From a virus, in IMG/VR virus record IMGVR_UViG_3300007960_000173, positions 1 through 24,819 of that record: DNA of 24,819 bases; one strand, 5' to 3'. Each line of letters opens with the position of its first letter. The stretch's first letter is position 1. Below are positions 13,862 to 21,837 of the stretch, one piece after another. A program made the translations under genes and the position numbers. The notes beneath the pieces are model-generated. The model was given only the letters and a program-made list of their open reading frames with translations. It made no database searches and was not told where the DNA came from.

Positions 13862-16540
13862 TTATCCCAGTTCTCTATTCATTGCTCTCACAACTTCTTT
13901 TTGAAACTGTCTTCCTCCAATGTTAAGACCAACCTCAATAGGTCTTTGGTCTGTTGGCTGCTCTGTATTACCTGCTATTTTTTCGAGGACTTGCACCATT
14001 CTTTCGAATGTTCCATCTGATTTTCTAGTATCCCTTAGAGCGTTTGCTGTCTCCTTTAATGTGGTCGCTAAGTTGCCAGATTCCTGTGCTCTTATGACAC
14101 TCATAGGCTGAACAAACTCTCCTCTAGGCGAGGGTCCTTCTCCTGCAATAAATGAGGAAGTAATATTGTCTCCACCTACCCTGAACGATTGTGGCGTAGT
14201 TGATGTTGCAGGCATTTGAATCCCTGTTTGACCTGTTAAGGAAGTTACAATATTGCCTGTAGACAACTCTGTCAATCCAATTTGACCAACCGGGGTTGTT
14301 TTTTGTGGCTTGGGTATAGCGGCTCCTGCTGCCGCAACACCGACTCCAAAGCCAGCCAAAGCGCCGATGGGACCTCCCGCTGCGAAACCTGCCAGAGCAC
14401 CTACGACTCCACCGAGTGTCATGCCAAATAATCTTGTTTCGTTGTTTGCTCCATTAATAAAATCGGATATCTCACCGAATAAAGAAAAGGCTCCATATAT
14501 GGCAGCACCGATTGCGATGATAGGGAACATTGATGTAGCAAGAGCCTTAAATGCTCCGCTTAGTGTCGTCACCGGGACTGTTGCGGCAGCAGATGCGGCT
14601 CCAGTTGAAGCTATCCCAGCAGAACCGGCTGCTCCTGATGGTGCTGCTGCTGCCATCGATGCGTTTAGACTGGTTTGTGCTGCGGTTTGCATAGGCACCA
14701 TTGACATAGTTTTTTGATCAAAAACATATTTTGCTTCTTGTGCTGCCACATTCCTTACAATCGAACTTGTATTAGCTTCAGTTGCCGCTGTGCTAGCCAC
14801 AGTCTGGGCTGTAGTAAAGCCCATGGCTGCACCTATGGCTTGAAGCCCTGATCCAGTAGTGGTGTAAAAAGCCTTTAACTTCATTAAGCCAGAGATTCCA
14901 GCAACAACTGCTGAAATGCCAGCGCCAACTGCTGCGAACTGCCCTGCAACACTGTTCATAAACTCTGAAAGTGGCGCAAAGAACGCAGCTAACTGTTCTA
15001 CTCCTGCACTTAATTTGTCAACCGCACTGCTAGCTTCTGACACCATGTTGGCAAACTGCTCTTCCTGAGACACCATCGCCTCTTGTGGAGACAGCGTTCC
15101 TTCCATCATGGCACGAAGATTTCCAATACTAATACCGAAACTGTCTGCAAGCATTTTTTGCTCGAAGAAGTTCATGTTTTCGAAAGACTTTCCGGCGGCA
15201 TCAAAGCCACTTCTTAACATTTCAAGTTGAGCAAATGGACCCTCGGCTGCTGCCATCACTAAATCAAAAGTATTGACAAAAGAACCACCCATCACAAGAT
15301 TAAAAGAAGCAACTTTATCTGCCGCTTGATCAAACGTATCCAAACCTTCAGAAAGACTGAAAAGGTTTTGTCCGAGTTCTCCAACTTCTAGACCCAAAGA
15401 TTTAGCTGTCTTTGCGGTTCTCATAAAGATTTCCGGAGCTTGTCGACCGAAAGCAGCGAGCTTAGGCTCCAGTGCAGTGAACTGTTGAGCCAGCACTTGT
15501 GGAGGGATTCCTGCCTGCCTTCCTTCTACTGCAAAGCGTTTAAGTGTAGACTCGGCTTCGGAGACTGCCATCCCCAATCCAGAAACAAGAAAATCAAAAC
15601 TATCACCTGTTGTTCTGGTATCTACTCCGAGTTTTTCTAGACCGGCGGCAGTTGCAGCCAATTGCACTCTAGTCTGAGGAGCTAATGTCGAGAACTTTGT
15701 GAAGTTGACAAAGAGGTCTTGAAATGCCTCAGATGCATCTTGTAAGCCAATGCCCAACTGTGATGCTTGCCTAAATGTTGCGACCATTTCATTGTTGAAA
15801 TCTCTAGAAGCACCTGTCGTTTTTACAAACGAAGTGGTCAACATATCCATCCTGACAGTTAGTTCTGTCGTATTTGAAATAAAGAACGAGAACAAGTTTC
15901 CAAAGTCTAACATCTCGCCGAGAGAAGACACAGCACCTTGTATTGCGGCGTCAAAACTTCCTGTTTCGCTCCTAGATCGTATTAAACTACCAACAATCCC
16001 TTGATCTAAGTCAGGTGTTAACTTAATCAGGCTACCCATAGATTCAACAAGACCGGCACCTGCTCTAACACCGTCGTTCATTGCGGCTGTAAGTCTTTGT
16101 TGTTCTTGTACATTTTCCCTGACTAGTTCGAGTCTTTGATTTAAAGCCTTAAGCTCTGCTCTAGCCTCATCAGTTCCCTCTGAAACAAGCCTTGTTCTTT
16201 CTTCTTGAAGTGATTTAATCTCATCTAAGAGCGCTATCTGATTGTTGTAGTTGTTTAGGGTGATTCTTCCAACCCTCTGAGCTTCAAAAAGTTGGTTCTT
16301 ATATGTATCAACCATCTGCGCTGATTTGTCAGAAGTGGCTGAGATAATCTCGTTTAACTCTTGTTGTAAACGCAGTTCTTCCTTGTACTGATTAGCTAAC
16401 TGTTCGGCTTGCGTAATGTGCTCTCCGTTAAGTCTGCTCACTTCAGCCTGAAGTTTCACCTGCTCTTTCAAAGATTCTCTTGCTTTATCAAGAAGCTGGT
16501 TGATTATCTCTTGCTGTTCTGGGGTTGTTTCATCTGCCAT
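13862..16540 (-). CDS. Tail tape measure protein
   Basis: An 892-aa tape measure protein that sets tail length, fills the tube lumen and is ejected with the DNA. The first about 165 residues are long charged helices (coiled coil, Gln/Glu/Lys/Leu-rich). The middle is helical with repeated Phe/Gly/Ala patterns. Hydrophobic Gly/Ala-rich stretches follow at about 545-570, 668-690 and 700-738; these could insert in the host membrane. The C-terminus carries an ordinary charged helix (RDTRKSDGTFERMVQVLEKIAG). It is the largest gene of its block apart from sheath and hub, and sits in the expected place before the tube initiator and hub. The ribosome site is weak, 10 bases after the preceding stop. 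No lysin domain was seen. Confidence 0.88.
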   Translation of the reverse strand: MADETTPEQQEIINQLLDKARESLKEQVKLQAEVSRLNGEHITQAEQLANQYKEELRLQQELNEIISATSDKSAQMVDTYKNQLFEAQRVGRITLNNYNNQIALLDEIKSLQEERTRLVSEGTDEARAELKALNQRLELVRENVQEQQRLTAAMNDGVRAGAGLVESMGSLIKLTPDLDQGIVGSLIRSRSETGSFDAAIQGAVSSLGEMLDFGNLFSFFISNTTELTVRMDMLTTSFVKTTGASRDFNNEMVATFRQASQLGIGLQDASEAFQDLFVNFTKFSTLAPQTRVQLAATAAGLEKLGVDTRTTGDSFDFLVSGLGMAVSEAESTLKRFAVEGRQAGIPPQVLAQQFTALEPKLAAFGRQAPEIFMRTAKTAKSLGLEVGELGQNLFSLSEGLDTFDQAADKVASFNLVMGGSFVNTFDLVMAAAEGPFAQLEMLRSGFDAAGKSFENMNFFEQKMLADSFGISIGNLRAMMEGTLSPQEAMVSQEEQFANMVSEASSAVDKLSAGVEQLAAFFAPLSEFMNSVAGQFAAVGAGISAVVAGISGLMKLKAFYTTTGSGLQAIGAAMGFTTAQTVASTAATEANTSSIVRNVAAQEAKYVFDQKTMSMVPMQTAAQTSLNASMAAAAPSGAAGSAGIASTGAASAAATVPVTTLSGAFKALATSMFPIIAIGAAIYGAFSLFGEISDFINGANNETRLFGMTLGGVVGALAGFAAGGPIGALAGFGVGVAAAGAAIPKPQKTTPVGQIGLTELSTGNIVTSLTGQTGIQMPATSTTPQSFRVGGDNITSSFIAGEGPSPRGEFVQPMSVIRAQESGNLATTLKETANALRDTRKSDGTFERMVQVLEKIAGNTEQPTDQRPIEVGLNIGGRQFQKEVVRAMNRELG

Positions 16541-16550
16541 ACACTAATCT

Positions 16551-16886
16551 CTATTTGAAGGGCCACTTCATGCCTGTCTCTTTTTCAAAGTTAGCAATTG
16601 CCCTTTCAAGCTTATGTCTATTGCCCAATGTTCTCGGGTCTGAAAGCCCATGTTTCTCAAAGCTTTTCAAGTATCTTCTTTCATTTCCCAATGCCCTAGC
16701 AAAGGAAGAGACCTGAGAGTTTGTCCCTCTTAGTCTAACTGGTATAAAGGCTTGTGGTCCGCCGAACATATACTTAAGAAGTAGCTCGATTTGTCCTGCC
16801 AATACCCTTAAAGACATTTCATCAAGCTGATTTGATGACAAGTCAATCTCAATGGGTGCCATTTTTTCTTCGTTTATGGTGCTCAT
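16551..16886 (-). CDS. Conserved myophage protein upstream of tape measure
   Basis: A 111-aa protein starting at the ATG with GGAGGA 8 bases ahead; a longer upstream reading would cross the terminator and is rejected. The C-terminal half (SSFARALGNERRYLKSFEKHG, DPRTLGNRHKLERAI, FEKETGMKWPFK) resembles a small conserved protein found near the tape measure gene in marine T4-like phages, as far as I recall. Its function is unknown; a tape measure chaperone or assembly role is inferred from position. It is the first gene after the terminator at 16923-16959 and follows two copies of the CTATTTAT-type motif. Confidence 0.7.
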   Translation of the reverse strand: MSTINEEKMAPIEIDLSSNQLDEMSLRVLAGQIELLLKYMFGGPQAFIPVRLRGTNSQVSSFARALGNERRYLKSFEKHGLSDPRTLGNRHKLERAIANFEKETGMKWPFK

Positions 16887-16902
16887 AGTGGCAATCCTCC
16901 AG

Positions 16903-16920
16903 TATAAATAGTTGTAAATA
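16903..16920 (-). promoter_or_regulatory. Double CTATTTAT-type motif (candidate late promoter or processing site)
   Basis: On the minus strand CTATTTAC (centred near 16917) and CTATTTATA (near 16906) sit between the terminator and the ribosome site of the 111-aa gene. Read on the plus strand, the second copy is TATAAATA, the T4 late-promoter consensus, but facing away from the gene. Similar motifs occur near 18007, 18677 and 21804. Confidence 0.4.
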
Positions 16921-16922
16921 GT

Positions 16923-16959
16923 AAAAAAAAAGACCAAAAACAGATCTTGTCCTTGGTCT
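16923..16959 (-). terminator. Terminator inside the late gene string
   Basis: On the minus strand AGACCAA and TTGGTCT form a 7-bp stem with a 15-base loop, followed by a run of T. It lies directly after the gp51-like gene and before the 111-aa and tape measure genes, so transcription is probably reset here. Confidence 0.7.
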
Positions 16960-16960
16960 A

Positions 16961-17191
16961 TTATCTAGATTTCCTTTTAGCTTTTTCTATCTCTTCTTTC
17001 TGTTGTTCGAAGTGCTGTTCCAATCTTGTCAAAAACCACCGTCTAATCATGATTGGCAAGTTATAAGCTTCGATAAAACTCCAGCCTCCGTGATGCTTCA
17101 GCAAAAACAGTTCTTCATAAACTGATTGAATGTATTGATCACTTAGGCCAAAAAAAGTCAGTGCTAAACGGTACCTCCATTTCTTGCTCAT
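16961..17191 (-). CDS. 51: Small baseplate-assembly protein, gp51-like
   Basis: A short protein (76 aa from ATG at 17191) overlapping the end of the gp26-like gene by 53 bases in the +1 frame. The core FLLKHHGGWSFIEAYNLPIMIRRWFLTRL followed by a Gln/Glu/Lys helix resembles the small proteins annotated as baseplate hub assembly catalyst gp51 in T4-like marine phages. The start is uncertain: the ATG has a poor ribosome site, and a good GGAGG occurs only downstream, about 12 bases before a CTG. A position between hub protein and tape measure also suits a tail assembly chaperone, which is the main alternative. Confidence 0.55.
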   Translation of the reverse strand: MSKKWRYRLALTFFGLSDQYIQSVYEELFLLKHHGGWSFIEAYNLPIMIRRWFLTRLEQHFEQQKEEIEKAKRKSR

Positions 17192-17993
17192 GGCTGCACT
17201 CTGGGCACTCGAAATGTTGGGCAAGGTCAACATTCGGGATAATCTCTTTGTAAGCTCCTCTAAGGTATCTTGAATCCAAAGCTGGCATTACATCGACAAA
17301 GTTTGAAATGTCTTTTCTGTCTTCGCTGCCATTAACAGAAACAATGTATTTTTTCATTTGATCTGTCAATCCAAGTTCAGGAAGTTTGTTTTTCTTTCTA
17401 ACTTTGTTTGTATTAGTGATTGCCTTTTCATCTCTTCCGGTAAAGGGTCGAACTTGAACTTCAACTCCAGAATTTGGAAGGGTTAAAAGGAAAGTTCCAT
17501 TAGATGTCTGCTCTGCCTCATAGAGACCTGCTTCTGCTTCAGTAACTCCAACCTCATCCAAATCAAAGGTATTTTCTGAAATAGAACCACATGCAGGGCA
17601 AAGAACCTTTGTATTATAGTCTGCACCATAACCAGTAATTCTGGCAGCGACCAAAAGCGCATTCTTGTCGCCGACAAGCAAATCATCAACATTGACATTC
17701 TTGTCTACCAATACACTTTGAAGAAGCCTATCTAATACAACCCCTTTTGTAATATAGGATTTGTTAACCAGAATATCTTCATCCTTAGCAGTCATGTGAC
17801 GAATCTCCAAAGACTCGACATTGTGCAGAGGAGAGCCCTCTGGATAAAACTGCCCCTTGGATGGTAAGTCAACAATCTCTGTTGCTACCACAAAGGACAT
17901 ACTTGGTTTTTCTTGGATTAGTTCTTGTGTGGGGGGCGATTCGTCAGGAGCCAATGGTCCACCGAATCTATTCTCATTATCTCTAATGCTCAT
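17139..17993 (-). CDS. 26: Baseplate hub subunit, gp26-like, with zinc ribbon
   Basis: A 284-aa T4 gp26-family protein. The family opening LPSKGQFYPEGSPL (43-56) is followed by IRHMTAKDEDIL (64-75) and LLVGDKNALLVAARITGYGADY (105-126). Two Cys pairs, LCPACG (131-136) and ECPECS (262-267), probably bind one zinc atom across the protein. In T4, gp26 is needed for hub assembly; T4 gp26 is 208 aa. It follows the tube gene after 60 bp. The ribosome site GAGAGG, 5 bases before ATG, partly lies in an inverted repeat (18002-18038) that could mask it. The end has a run of seven T where the gp51-like frame takes over. Confidence 0.75.
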   Translation of the reverse strand: MSIRDNENRFGGPLAPDESPPTQELIQEKPSMSFVVATEIVDLPSKGQFYPEGSPLHNVESLEIRHMTAKDEDILVNKSYITKGVVLDRLLQSVLVDKNVNVDDLLVGDKNALLVAARITGYGADYNTKVLCPACGSISENTFDLDEVGVTEAEAGLYEAEQTSNGTFLLTLPNSGVEVQVRPFTGRDEKAITNTNKVRKKNKLPELGLTDQMKKYIVSVNGSEDRKDISNFVDVMPALDSRYLRGAYKEIIPNVDLAQHFECPECSHEQEMEVPFSTDFFWPK

Positions 17994-18001
17994 TTAGACC
18001 T

Positions 18002-18038
18002 CTCTTTATAAATAAGTATACCACTTTTAAATAAAGAG
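18002..18038 (-). repeat. Imperfect inverted repeat before the gp26-like gene
   Basis: Two 16-base arms around a 5-base loop pair at 13 of 16 positions, with a perfect outer 8 bp (CTCTTTAT / ATAAAGAG). One arm contains TATAAATA on the plus strand (18007-18014) and reaches into the ribosome site of the gp26-like gene. It is AT-rich, so it could be a regulatory hairpin or a binding site for a dimeric protein. Confidence 0.5.
18007..18014. promoter_or_regulatory. TATAAATA / TATTTATA late-type motif
   Basis: Exact T4 late-promoter consensus TATAAATA on the plus strand; TATTTATA on the coding (minus) strand, 13 bases before the gp26-like ATG. It is one of the recurrent motifs of the late region; its direction and role are unresolved. 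Confidence 0.35.
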
Positions 18039-18053
18039 TTTAAATATTTTTTA

Positions 18054-18656
18054 TTATTGAAGGTCAGTAAGCTTAGACAAGCCAGAGCCGATTGGAGCAT
18101 TTGCTGCGTTAGGATATGACTGCTCTGTTCTTACCAGATATGTAGCAAAATCATAACGAAGTTCGACATCCATCATTACGAGAGAATCGTCACTGTAGTC
18201 GTAGTCTCCCATCGATACATTCTTCATCCAGCAGTTGTGCATCTTCCATGTATCAATAGGCTCTCCGTTGGCACCCAATGATGAAAGCTCGACAATTCCC
18301 ATTACAGAAGTTGCCTGTGCTTTCGACATTGTTCCATAACTAGCGCCAGCATTCGCTGCCAAGTTTGCTGGGATCTGATACCCAGCCGCACCTAAAATAC
18401 CCATCAAAAGACCAGTAGCATCTGGACCTACCGGATCTACAATAGAGAAGGAAACCGTTTGCCACTCTACACGACCGGGAAAGTAAAAGGTGTGGTTGAG
18501 GTATGAATGGGTAGCTTCTGTGATGTTGAAACTAGGTCTTGTTACCTTTGTTACGAGGTAACTCGCATTCGCTCCCGCATTAGGAAGAGTAAGCAAAAAT
18601 CTATACTTTCTTTTTGGTGAGGTTGTTGGGTCTGCCCAAAATTTCTTGTCTGCCAT
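18054..18656 (-). CDS. 19: Tail tube protein, gp19-like
   Basis: Forms the inner tube of the contractile tail; 200 aa against 163 in T4 gp19. Typical features are a start with few charges (KFWADPTTSPKRKYRFLL), VTRPSFNITEATHSYLNHTFYFPGRVEWQTVSFSIVD across the first half, and a conserved end WMKNVSMGDYDYSDDSLVMMDVELRYDFATY. An Ala/Gly-rich insertion (about 95-125) separates the two halves. The ribosome site AAAGGA is 11 bases before ATG. It sits directly after the sheath gene as in T4 (18, 19), and the tube is probably expressed at high level, which agrees with the separate motif-bearing leader upstream. Confidence 0.9.
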   Translation of the reverse strand: MADKKFWADPTTSPKRKYRFLLTLPNAGANASYLVTKVTRPSFNITEATHSYLNHTFYFPGRVEWQTVSFSIVDPVGPDATGLLMGILGAAGYQIPANLAANAGASYGTMSKAQATSVMGIVELSSLGANGEPIDTWKMHNCWMKNVSMGDYDYSDDSLVMMDVELRYDFATYLVRTEQSYPNAANAPIGSGLSKLTDLQ

Positions 18657-18676
18657 TGTATTAGGTTTCCTTTATT

Positions 18677-18684
18677 AATAAATA
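18677..18684. promoter_or_regulatory. AATAAATA / TATTTATT late-type motif before tube gene
   Basis: The minus strand reads CACTATTTATTA (18676-18687), identical over 12 bases to the copy at 21803-21814 before the sheath gene. It lies 19 bases before the tube ATG, close enough for a promoter with a very short leader. Confidence 0.45.
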
Positions 18685-18700
18685 GTGGTTATTTTATTTT

Positions 18701-21700
18701 TTAATCCTCAAATCCCGCACCGGAGTTAGTGATAACAAAGTCGATTGCGAAGAACTCAACAGCCTTAGTTGGCTTCAAGAAGATCTTTGCGTAGATAACG
18801 TTTCTATCAATAAGATCTGGCGTAGTTGTTGTTTCATCGAGGACAACTTTGAAAGCATCCAATCCGAAGTCGTTCTTAATGCCGAACAAGAAAGGATTAA
18901 CTTGGCTTGTAAATCTTGCCCAAGTTGCTGGCACGTTTGGCTCGAACAACAAGTTAGCTGCGATTCTAGAGATTTCTTTCTTCACGAAGATCATCAAACG
19001 TCTAACATTGATTCTATCCAAGGCAGAAGGTGTTACCTGAAGGGTCTTTTGACCGAAGATTACGATACCTTCATTTGGGAAAGAAGCGATTGGGTTGATG
19101 TTTGCATCGTAAAGCGAATCTCTTTCTTTCGAAGTCAACTTGCTTCTAACGTTTGTTACAGGGATACCTGCTGCACCTGCGGAGAGACCTCCACGGTTAA
19201 ATCCTGCTGGTGCAAACCATGGTGCTGCTTGGTTGTCGTTAAACGACATTGCACCGAAAGCTGCAACCGAAGGTGGTGCCCACAAGCTTGCGCCTGTGAT
19301 TGTATCGCTGATTCTAACCCATGGGTAGTAAGTTGCACCGTAGCTTGAGTTCAATGCTCTAGCAGTCATGTTGTCAACAACTTGTCTTACATGGTTAGTT
19401 GCAATTCTATTTTCTTCTGTTCGTGCGTCCGCAGAAGCAGGCGTGTATCCACCTTTAGGATCGATAATCGCCATAGCATCTCCACGTCCCTCGCAAGTAT
19501 TGATCATGTGAGTCGTGAGACCTTCGTTAACAATACCCGGAGCAGTTAAGAGATTACCTTCAACAAACTCAGGATCAGCAAACATATCGATTGCTTTTCT
19601 TACAGAGTATGCCATTGCGTATTCTGTTTCTGGAGCGTTGTCTGGGATTGCTGCATCAGTTCCATACTGCTGGAATGGTTCCTTTTCAAAGATGTTGAAA
19701 CCGTTGAACCCACCAAACATTGGAGCAGTAAACTGATCAAATCCTTTGTCCAAGATTGCCTTGTATGTTCCTGACATAGCAGTAGCAGAAGTTCCGAGTG
19801 CTCTTGAGCCTGACTGATAGAAGACAGATCCCAAAGCGGTTGCAGTTCCATCTGCATCAACAACGTCGTCCAATGAGAAGTACCAAGAAGTTTCTGTTTC
19901 AGAGTTGTCTGCCACAAAAGAGCTAGCTGCGCCTGCCAACGGGTAGACCACATCTTGCATCGACTGATCATACACAACCGAACTGCCAGTTCTAGTGAAT
20001 GTTGCACCGAAGTAAGCATCTTTCTGATTTGCCAACTCGCCTGTGCTTGCACTCAATCTCAATGGAACTTCCGGGAAGTTAATCGAAGCAGTAAGTGGCG
20101 CAGCCCAATCAGGTTCCACCATTGTTCTAACTCTATTGGCAGATCCAGTAAGTGATCCAAAGTTCATAGGATATGAAGAGCCGGAACCCAAAACAACTGG
20201 CGTTACTAAAGTCGTAGTGGTCTGATCGCTGAATCCTTCTTCTTGATTTGCAGAAGTAATTGTGAAGTCGCTATACTTGATTGGTCCTTCGTTACCAAAC
20301 GGTAACACCTCTGGGTTGACCTGACTTGCATCTACTGCTGGTGCCATTTCAACTCTAACGATATTTGAGAGGTTTTCGTAAGTTCCATACTCAACAACTC
20401 TTCTTTCTTGCTCATCCCACTGGTAGTATCTATCACCAATCTTTTTGGCAAGATAGTTAGGAGAACTTGGATCTAAGTTACAGTTGGAGTAGCGCTCAAC
20501 ATAAACTCTTGCGCCGTCATTATCTTTAATATCTCTGATAGAAACTGTGAAAGAACCGTAAGGATTGTTATCGTTTCTTGAGTATCTGATGTCTTCGATA
20601 GAAATCTTGTATCTTCTTTGCTCTTCTTCTCCAGTGCTGATTGTGTGAAACTTAAACAACCTATCAACAACTCCCTGACCAACCTCTGGGTTGTATTCTG
20701 GGACAAGTTGGTTCAAGTCACTGTCAGCATCTCCTGCTGTGTTTCTCAAATCTTGAGAGAAGAACCAGCCAGTCTGTGCAGCTTGAGTTGCGTACTTGAA
20801 TTTTCCACCATCATCTACATTTGTTTCACCACCAAGCTGCAAGATAACACCATAGCAGCTTGATCCTGTGATTGTGTCTACGACCGCTCTTTCATATGTT
20901 TGACCAAGGAAGTAGCTCTTTACAACATCTGAGTCTGTATCAACCAAGTTTGTATTAGTCTTTGTTGGATCAGTATTGAGGACTTTTCTAATGTAGTTGT
21001 TCGAAGATCTGCTAAAGTTGATTACAGTTTCTTCGATAACACCCTGTGGGTTAGCTGGATTAGTGGTTCCACCAGCAGCACCGTCTTGATTAATCAATCT
21101 CAACTTAAAGCTGTAGTTTGGCGCACCATCGAGTGATTCAACAAACACATTAGAACCTGTAGCAGTCGTACCGTTAACACTTAAATCTCCACCTCTGATA
21201 GTTCCGGAAAGGATCGGCGCACCATATCTGGAGTAAATAACAGCAGCCAAGGTTCCATCAACATCTTCGACAGTTCCGCCAGCGCCGAGGGTGCCTCCAG
21301 TAGAACCGGAGTTGATTAAGAACAAACCATAAGCACCGCCACCGGTTCCATCAGTACTTCCACCGCTGTTTCTGCTTGTATCGGCGGCTGTCCAACCTGC
21401 TTTTGCTGTAGTCTCATTTGCTGCTTGGCTTGATTGATCACCCAAAAGGCGAACAAAAGTTAGAGGAGAACTATTCTTTAACCATGCCTGCGCTGCATAT
21501 GCTGCAAAAGTCGGTGCCTTTGGGACGCCACTTCTCCATTGATCACTAGCTTCTTGTCCAGCAACTGGATCTCCAAAGATAGTAACAAATTCCGAAAATG
21601 ACTGAACAGTTGTTGGGATAAAGGCTGGTCCTCTTCTGGATCTACCGATAACAACAGGTCCAATAGCATCGCTTATTTGTGGTAACTGAGAGTTGTCAAT

Positions 21701-21751
21701 TTCCTCGATGAATACTCCCGGTGAGACAAACTTAAAATTTTTCGCTGACAT
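18701..21751 (-). CDS. 18: Tail sheath protein, gp18-like, very long
   Basis: Contractile sheath subunit. The N-terminus FVSPGVFIEEIDNS (8-21) and the IGPVVIGRSRRGPAF stretch are typical. The C-terminal domain has RINVRRLMIFVKKEISRIAANLLFEPN, TWARFTSQVNPFL and FFAIDFVITNSG, the conserved part that makes the inner sheath layer. At 1016 aa it is about 350 residues longer than T4 gp18 (659). The extra length lies between about 120 and 700 and contains Gly/Ser/Thr-rich beta segments, most likely surface domains. The ATG has AAAGGAG 9 bases ahead and follows an 86-bp gap with a late-type motif, consistent with high late expression. Confidence 0.9.
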   Translation of the reverse strand: MSAKNFKFVSPGVFIEEIDNSQLPQISDAIGPVVIGRSRRGPAFIPTTVQSFSEFVTIFGDPVAGQEASDQWRSGVPKAPTFAAYAAQAWLKNSSPLTFVRLLGDQSSQAANETTAKAGWTAADTSRNSGGSTDGTGGGAYGLFLINSGSTGGTLGAGGTVEDVDGTLAAVIYSRYGAPILSGTIRGGDLSVNGTTATGSNVFVESLDGAPNYSFKLRLINQDGAAGGTTNPANPQGVIEETVINFSRSSNNYIRKVLNTDPTKTNTNLVDTDSDVVKSYFLGQTYERAVVDTITGSSCYGVILQLGGETNVDDGGKFKYATQAAQTGWFFSQDLRNTAGDADSDLNQLVPEYNPEVGQGVVDRLFKFHTISTGEEEQRRYKISIEDIRYSRNDNNPYGSFTVSIRDIKDNDGARVYVERYSNCNLDPSSPNYLAKKIGDRYYQWDEQERRVVEYGTYENLSNIVRVEMAPAVDASQVNPEVLPFGNEGPIKYSDFTITSANQEEGFSDQTTTTLVTPVVLGSGSSYPMNFGSLTGSANRVRTMVEPDWAAPLTASINFPEVPLRLSASTGELANQKDAYFGATFTRTGSSVVYDQSMQDVVYPLAGAASSFVADNSETETSWYFSLDDVVDADGTATALGSVFYQSGSRALGTSATAMSGTYKAILDKGFDQFTAPMFGGFNGFNIFEKEPFQQYGTDAAIPDNAPETEYAMAYSVRKAIDMFADPEFVEGNLLTAPGIVNEGLTTHMINTCEGRGDAMAIIDPKGGYTPASADARTEENRIATNHVRQVVDNMTARALNSSYGATYYPWVRISDTITGASLWAPPSVAAFGAMSFNDNQAAPWFAPAGFNRGGLSAGAAGIPVTNVRSKLTSKERDSLYDANINPIASFPNEGIVIFGQKTLQVTPSALDRINVRRLMIFVKKEISRIAANLLFEPNVPATWARFTSQVNPFLFGIKNDFGLDAFKVVLDETTTTPDLIDRNVIYAKIFLKPTKAVEFFAIDFVITNSGAGFED

Positions 21752-21803
21752 TAGTGTGTTCTCCTTTCAAACGCCTGATATAAAATGACGATATTATTTC
21801 TTT

Positions 21804-21811
21804 AATAAATA
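21804..21811. promoter_or_regulatory. AATAAATA / TATTTATT late-type motif before sheath gene
   Basis: The minus strand reads CACTATTTATTA (21803-21814), the same 12 bases as before the tube gene, 51 bases ahead of the sheath ATG. The rest of the 86-bp gap is AT-rich with no clear terminator. Confidence 0.45.
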
Positions 21812-21837
21812 GTGCTTCGTTTTATGAAAGTCCTAAA

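Noticed and set aside
16887-16937. Longer N-terminus for the 111-aa protein
   Set aside because: It would translate through the terminator T-run and the repeat motif; the ATG at 16886 has a good GGAGGA site.
17150-17175. Classic -1 frameshift at the seven-T run of the gp26-like gene
   Set aside because: The next frame is +1 relative to the gp26-like frame, and the base before the run is C, so the X XXY YYZ heptamer is not met.
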